Below are positions 3,574 to 5,753 of a DNA stretch of 5,753 nucleotides, one piece after another. The DNA comes from an uncultured Collinsella sp. (GTDB lineage: Bacteria; Actinomycetota; Coriobacteriia; Coriobacteriales; Coriobacteriaceae). Each line of letters opens with the position of its first letter. Position 1 is the first letter of the stretch. The stretch covers positions 1 to 5,753 of the forward strand of contig CAUAGV010000117.1 of NCBI GenBank assembly GCA_958428675.1, read 5' to 3'. The notes under the pieces were generated by a model. It did no database searches. It was given only the letters and a program-made list of their open reading frames with translations, and was not told where the DNA came from. The translations under genes and the position numbers were made by a program.

Positions 3574-5718
3574 ATGAGGTTACCGGCTTTTGCTAAGAAG
3601 GCGTTTAGGGGGGGCATAGTCGCGGCGCTTGTGCTTGCCATGCCCGCGCCCGCGCTCGCCTGCACGCAGGTTTACATCGGTAAGAACCAGACAACGACGG
3701 GCGATACCTATGTCGGCCGCGCCGAGGACTATTCACCTCGCTACTGCAAGACCTTTGGCGTGCAGCAGCCGATCGACAACCCTGTCTTCCGTTCTTTCGA
3801 GAACGATTCTGTGCCGGGGACCGGCTTTGAGTACACCTATCAGGGTCGCTCGTATCGTTACACCTATGTTCGTGACAATCCCGATGCGTGGGATGCCCAG
3901 GACGACGAGGCAGCGTCCCGCGTGTATTCCGAGGCCGGCACCAACGAGCACGGCGTCTCCGTTTCCGCGACGCTCACAACGGATTACAACGACGGAATCG
4001 ATGCTATCGACCCTCGTGTCGACACGGGCATCGGCGAGTATAACCTGGCCGACTACCTGTTGAGCGTTTCGTCCACGGCGCGCGACGGCGTGGAGAAGCT
4101 CGGTGCCATCATCGATCAGTATGGCTCTCAGGACTGCAACCAGATCGTCATTGCCGACAATACCGAGACCTGGATTTTCGCTCAGCTTTCGGGCCATCAG
4201 TGGATTGCCGTCAAGATGGGCGACGACGTGGCGTCCGTTAATCCCAACATCGGCGGCCTGCAGTATAAGGTCGATCTTGACGATGCGAGTCAGTGCCTGC
4301 ACTCGGCCGATATCGTGACGCTGCCCGAGTCCAACGGCGTTCTCGTAACCTATGACGACGGCACGCCGAACATCTTCAAGACGTATGGCAAGGAGAATTC
4401 GGGTTCGTCGCAGAATACGCGCCTGGCCCAGGGACGTGCTTACTTCGGTGCTGCCCTTGCGCCTCAGACGGACTATACCGTTGATGAACAGGGTCGCGTC
4501 ACCTCGCTCATCGACCCGCAGCTGACGTTTACGCCGGGCATCAAATCCGATACGTTCACGGCGTTGCGTTCCCTCGCTGCCCGCGGTGAGCAGGATGACA
4601 GCCTCAACGCCAATCTCAACAGTGCCCTGTATGCCATCGGCAACAACCGGACGACCGAGAGCAATATCTTCCAGATTCGGTCCGGCCTTTCCAGTGATAT
4701 CGCCACGATTCAGTGGGAAGCGCTTTCGCGTTGCGAGTTCAGCGTGTACCTGCCCAGCTACTCTGCGCTGTTGACGGAAGTTCCGGCTGACTACTTCCCG
4801 GCGTGGAACACGGTGGACGGCACTTATACAGGACGCAAGGACGACGTCGCGCAGGCTTTGGTCGAAAAGGACGGCAAGAACCTCGACTACGTCTTCATGG
4901 ACATCAACACGCTCGCCTACAACAACCGTGTCTCGATGGGTGAGAACGTGCGCGCCTACCTCGATGTCCTTCAGAAGCAGGTTATCGCCCAGCAGGACGT
5001 TGTTGACGGGTTGATGCAGGCAACCCCTGCCGATCAGCGCACGGACCTTGCCAACAAGGCGTTTGCCGCAGTGAGCGAACAGGTCTACAACAAGGCGGCC
5101 AAGCTTCTCGATGAGATGCGCGCCTATGTGAATGCGGGAGATACCTCGAGTGCGTTTATGCCGAGCGACTATGACGCCGAGAATGGAACCTCCCGGACCC
5201 CGATTATGTACGCGTCCGCTTTTGTTGCTCCCAGCATCACGGCTCAGCCGCAGTCGGTAACGTGTGCTCAGGGCGCTGAGGCCAAGCTGAGCGTTGCCGC
5301 GACGGTTGATGACAGCGTGGATGGCTCGGATGCCCAGCTTACCTACCAGTGGTTCGTCAAGGGCGAGGACGGTAACTTCTCTGCCATCGACGGGGCGACG
5401 GCGGCTGAGTACGTCGCCGCGACGACCGAGGTCGGTTCAAAGGTGTATCGCGTTGAGGTGACGAGTGCTGCCGGGCTGGTTTCCACGTCCGATGAAGCGA
5501 CGGTGACCGTGACGCAGGCTGCGCAGGAGGAGCCTGGGCAGAAGCCCGGTCAGAAGACGGATGTGAAGACGGACGTCAAGACCGATACCGCCAAGAAGGC
5601 GACCAAGGGAGGGCTTGCCAAGACCGGTGATTCGTCTGTGGTGACCGTGGCGCTTCTGACGGTGGCTGGAGTTCTGGCCGTTATGGGGGCCGTGCTTATC
5701 CGCAAGCGTGCGAATTAA
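3574..5718 (+). CDS. Secreted, cell-wall-anchored C69 family dipeptidase (PepD-type) with Ig-like domain
   Basis: The product has 714 residues. A signal peptide (charged 8-12, hydrophobic 13-23, ending in ALA at 27-29) is followed at once by Cys30, the expected N-terminal nucleophile of this Ntn-hydrolase family. Family features follow: CTQVYIG...TGDTYVGRAED (30-52, with Arg49, Glu51 and Asp52), EAGTNEHGVSVSAT (from residue 120, Asn124), and the IADNTETWIFAQLSGHQWIAVK strand pair. The catalytic part runs to roughly residue 480, followed by a helical stretch to about 530. An Ig-like domain spans about 553-648 (TAQPQSVTCAQGA...YQWFVKGEDG...YRVEVTSAAG). A linker (649-680) carries PGQK and TDVK repeats. 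The sorting signal is LAKTG (681-685), then a hydrophobic segment (689-709) and a KR-rich tail. These enzymes cleave dipeptides; here probably outside the cell, for peptide feeding or envelope turnover. Family is firm, substrate is not. No clear terminator is visible in the 35 bp left. Confidence 0.93.
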   Translation: MRLPAFAKKAFRGGIVAALVLAMPAPALACTQVYIGKNQTTTGDTYVGRAEDYSPRYCKTFGVQQPIDNPVFRSFENDSVPGTGFEYTYQGRSYRYTYVRDNPDAWDAQDDEAASRVYSEAGTNEHGVSVSATLTTDYNDGIDAIDPRVDTGIGEYNLADYLLSVSSTARDGVEKLGAIIDQYGSQDCNQIVIADNTETWIFAQLSGHQWIAVKMGDDVASVNPNIGGLQYKVDLDDASQCLHSADIVTLPESNGVLVTYDDGTPNIFKTYGKENSGSSQNTRLAQGRAYFGAALAPQTDYTVDEQGRVTSLIDPQLTFTPGIKSDTFTALRSLAARGEQDDSLNANLNSALYAIGNNRTTESNIFQIRSGLSSDIATIQWEALSRCEFSVYLPSYSALLTEVPADYFPAWNTVDGTYTGRKDDVAQALVEKDGKNLDYVFMDINTLAYNNRVSMGENVRAYLDVLQKQVIAQQDVVDGLMQATPADQRTDLANKAFAAVSEQVYNKAAKLLDEMRAYVNAGDTSSAFMPSDYDAENGTSRTPIMYASAFVAPSITAQPQSVTCAQGAEAKLSVAATVDDSVDGSDAQLTYQWFVKGEDGNFSAIDGATAAEYVAATTEVGSKVYRVEVTSAAGLVSTSDEATVTVTQAAQEEPGQKPGQKTDVKTDVKTDTAKKATKGGLAKTGDSSVVTVALLTVAGVLAVMGAVLIRKRAN

Positions 5719-5753
5719 CCGGAGCGGGTCATAGACGACAGCCCTAACTAAAA

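Noticed and set aside
3733..4302. Long minus-strand open frame (189 codons) inside the dipeptidase gene
   Set aside because: It is an antisense shadow produced by GC-rich codon use, with no start signals and no domain features.

Overview
The window looks like chromosomal DNA of a high-GC, gut-type actinobacterium of the Coriobacteriia, most likely Collinsella or a close relative. This is inferred from GC-rich codon use, strong AGGAGG-type ribosome binding sites, a phosphotransferase (PTS) and phospho-beta-glucosidase sugar gene set, a surface C69 dipeptidase with an LAxTG-type anchor, and GC-rich palindromic repeats between genes. No marker gene here fixes the genus.

Layout. (1) 1-549, plus strand: the C-terminal part of a GH1 6-phospho-beta-glucosidase whose start lies outside the window. 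(2) 690-1226, plus: a stand-alone PTS EIIA of the glucose family (Crr-like), with its own near-consensus promoter (612-640) and an intrinsic terminator (1250-1281). (3) 1461-2018, plus: a small lipoprotein of unknown function. (4) 2019-2495: a non-coding stretch between convergent genes. It holds a perfect 12-bp inverted repeat, a nested double hairpin whose core is an intrinsic terminator, two copies of a TTGGGGAC-containing direct repeat, and an array of six 14-nt half-palindromes on an exact 62-bp period. (5) 2496-3161, minus: a HAD-superfamily phosphatase resembling phosphoglycolate phosphatase. (6) 3162-3573: a divergent intergenic region with a palindrome over the likely HAD promoter and a 44-nt-arm fold-back repeat built from 28-nt units. 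(7) 3574-5718, plus: a secreted C69 (PepD-type) dipeptidase with an Ig-like domain, a Lys/Thr/Asp-rich linker and a C-terminal LAKTG sorting signal.

How the genes may work together. The GH1 enzyme and EIIA fit one theme: PTS uptake of a beta-glucoside as its 6-phosphate, then intracellular hydrolysis. The lipoprotein and the dipeptidase belong to the cell envelope. The HAD phosphatase is probably housekeeping detoxification or salvage and has no visible functional link to its neighbours.

I see no phage, transposase, CRISPR, toxin-antitoxin or defence genes, and no clear new multi-gene system. The most unusual content is non-coding: several distinct palindromic repeat families packed on both sides of the HAD gene. 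Next is the architecture of the dipeptidase, whose catalytic cysteine sits exactly at the predicted signal-peptidase cleavage site.
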